From NCBI RefSeq assembly GCF_014641195.1, contig NZ_BMHQ01000013.1, forward strand, positions 1 through 64,000: a DNA stretch of 64,000 nt. The letters are read 5' to 3'. A program made the position numbers and the translations under genes. Source of the DNA: Marinithermofilum abyssi (lineage in GTDB: Bacteria; Bacillota; Bacilli; Thermoactinomycetales; DSM-45169). Position 1 is the stretch's first letter. The number at the start of each line of letters is the position of its first letter. The notes below the pieces were generated by a model that was not told the DNA's origin, ran no database searches, and saw only the letters and a list, made by a program, of their open reading frames with translations. Below are positions 62,647 through 64,000 of this stretch, piece by piece.

Positions 62647-63273
62647 ATGAACATCGAAAGCAAAACCGCGACGGTTGCTGGGGGGATCCCCTCCGAACCG
62701 GAAAAGGCTACCCTGGAAGGAAAGAATAAGATTCTCGGTTTCTGGCTGTTTCTCGGAGCAGAAACCGTCCTGTTCGCCACAATGTTTGGTACGTACTTGG
62801 CGTTAAAGGAACAACACCTCGGCGGCCCCCGTCCACATGAGCTGTTTCAAATGCCGATGGTGGCGGCGGCGACCCTGATCCTGTTGACCAGCAGCTTAAC
62901 CAGTGTGTTGGCAATTATGGGCATGCACGAAAATAACGTCCAGAAAATGCGGACATGGTTTCTAATCACAGTGTTACTCGGCTTTGCTTTTTTGGGGTTG
63001 GAAGCCTATGAGTTTTACGAGTATGTCCATGAAGGACATACCATTACCAGCAGTGCCTTTGGTTCTTCCTTTTATCTGTTGGTGGGAACCCACGGCAGTC
63101 ACGTATTGTTCGGCGTTTTCTGGATCACCGGATTGATCATGCAAGCGGGAACCAGAGGGATTACCGTCCATACAGCGCCCAAATATTACGTGGCCAGCTT
63201 GTACTGGCACTTCGTCGATGTGGTCTGGGTGTTCATTTTTACGGTGGTATATCTGATGGGGATGATGGCTTAG
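62647..63273 (+). CDS. ctaE: caa3 oxidase subunit III, copy 2
   Basis: A 208-residue five-helix subunit, very like copy 1: KILGFWLFLGAETVLFATMF, YEFYEYVHEGHTITSSAFGS and YWHFVDVVWVFIFTVVYLMG. It begins three bases after ctaD. Unlike in the first cluster no subunit IV gene follows. Confidence 0.95.
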   Translation: MNIESKTATVAGGIPSEPEKATLEGKNKILGFWLFLGAETVLFATMFGTYLALKEQHLGGPRPHELFQMPMVAAATLILLTSSLTSVLAIMGMHENNVQKMRTWFLITVLLGFAFLGLEAYEFYEYVHEGHTITSSAFGSSFYLLVGTHGSHVLFGVFWITGLIMQAGTRGITVHTAPKYYVASLYWHFVDVVWVFIFTVVYLMGMMA

Positions 63274-63321
63274 GAGCGAAAGAAATTTTGCAGGCACCTC
63301 TTGTAGAAAGGAGAGTAGAAA

Positions 63322-64000
63322 ATGGATGCCATCCTGCGTCAGTTTGCCGAGCCCGGAATGTGGAATCTGTGGCTGAATGCGGGCTTGGTCCTGCTGGGGG
63401 CTATTTATCTCATCCGTACGCGGCTGCCACAGCCCGGTCAAACGGAGGAAGCCGTCTCTTCCAGAAAAAAAGCGGCCTTGCTGCTGGGTCTGTTATTGTT
63501 TTATCTGGCTGTGGGCAGCCCGCTGTCCTTTATCGGGCATGAGTTGTTCAGTGTCCATATGCTGCAGCAATCGGTGTTGTTCCTGGCGGTGCCGCCGTTG
63601 GTGCTGTCCGGACTGCCCGCGGGATGGGTCCGTGCCGTTTTCCGGCGGCGCCCTGTAAAACAAGCCGTTTCCTTTTTTACGCATCCCTTGGTAGCGCTCC
63701 TGGTGTTCAACGGATTGTTCTCCTTTTATCATGTGCCGTTCATTTTTGACACACTGATGGGGAATCGCATGCTTCACGTGGCTTCCCACACCGTTTTGAC
63801 GGCAGCGGCATTTGCCATGTGGTGGCCGGTGTTTTGTCCGCTGCCAGAGCAGGATCGGTTAACCCCTTTACGGAAAATGGCATATATCTGTGCGGCGGGA
63901 GTACTGCTGACCCCCGCATGCGCCTTGATCATTTTTGCGGATCAGCTGTTGTTTGCTTCGTATTCCGGCGTGCAACTGATTCCGTTGTTGGACCCTTTGG
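63322..64000 (+). CDS. ctaG: CtaG-type assembly factor, copy 2 (cut by window end)
   Basis: The first 226 residues of a caa3_CtaG protein: GSPLSFIGHELFSVHMLQQS, FFTHPLVALLVFNGLFSFYH, HTVLTAAAFAMWWPVFCPLP and AGVLLTPACALIIFADQ match the copy at 56090. AAAGGAGAG precedes the ATG at 63322. The end is outside the window. It follows ctaE after 48 bases with no ctaF between. Confidence 0.92.
   Translation, partial: MDAILRQFAEPGMWNLWLNAGLVLLGAIYLIRTRLPQPGQTEEAVSSRKKAALLLGLLLFYLAVGSPLSFIGHELFSVHMLQQSVLFLAVPPLVLSGLPAGWVRAVFRRRPVKQAVSFFTHPLVALLVFNGLFSFYHVPFIFDTLMGNRMLHVASHTVLTAAAFAMWWPVFCPLPEQDRLTPLRKMAYICAAGVLLTPACALIIFADQLLFASYSGVQLIPLLDPL

Overview
The window looks like chromosomal DNA of a moderately GC-rich, spore-forming member of the Bacillales. 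I infer Thermoactinomycetaceae or a close relative from the combination of CodY, GatCAB, an AprX-type subtilisin, several type I signal peptidases, IDEAL-domain and RsbT-type proteins, a c-di-AMP riboswitch, a T-box, and two caa3 oxidase clusters. Strong Shine-Dalgarno sequences, frequent GTG/TTG starts and U-rich hairpin terminators fit that group. No tRNA, rRNA, CRISPR array or prophage was seen.

Layout. 1-7.5 kb: an HTTM/DCC membrane oxidoreductase pair, a secreted SGNH hydrolase, a DedA protein, a decayed Doc-type toxin-antitoxin remnant, and small sporulation-type proteins (two near-identical GY-rich membrane peptides and a YmaF-like His-rich protein). 7.5-10 kb: cstA-ybdD. 10-13.3 kb: gatCAB. 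13.3-18.9 kb: small unknowns, a lipoprotein, a roughly 330-bp IS200/IS605 remnant directly upstream of rlmD, a signal peptidase, and an IDEAL-domain gene plus Rrf2-regulator pair behind a promoter with an embedded dyad. 18.9-22.2 kb (minus strand): cation/proton antiporter, tatA and a Ktr-type K+ channel preceded by a c-di-AMP riboswitch. 22.2-27.1 kb: a siderophore uptake locus with divergent overlapping promoters and two Fur boxes. 27.3-30 kb: glycosyltransferase and O-antigen-ligase-like protein. 30.4-39.2 kb: HD nucleotidase, LysM/3D protein, AlkA-like glycosylase, MscS channel, YdjM-like membrane hydrolase, MutY, VanW protein. 39.3-44.7 kb: a UV-endonuclease (uvsE) pseudogene, membrane protein, alpha/beta hydrolase, GNAT, AprX-type protease. 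44.8-50.6 kb: proC under a T-box, DUF402 protein, signal peptidase, codY, ABC exporter, RsbT-like kinase. 51-64 kb: two consecutive caa3 oxidase clusters (ctaBCDEFG and ctaBCDE-G), separated by a TauE/SafE exporter and a dead Rrf2 regulator.

How the genes fit together. Much of the window concerns envelope and energy functions: heme O synthesis feeding caa3 oxidases, ion homeostasis controlled by c-di-AMP, iron uptake under Fur, and pyruvate/peptide uptake by CstA. There is also a visible theme of gene decay: the Doc toxin, its antitoxin, the uvsE gene, a beta-propeller-like gene and a CymR-like Rrf2 gene are all broken. I did not find a convincing new multi-gene system. The most unusual items are the mini IS605 that may still encode a guide-RNA scaffold, the second caa3 cluster lacking subunit IV, and the Rrf2 pseudogene whose start codon and cysteine codon are both lost.
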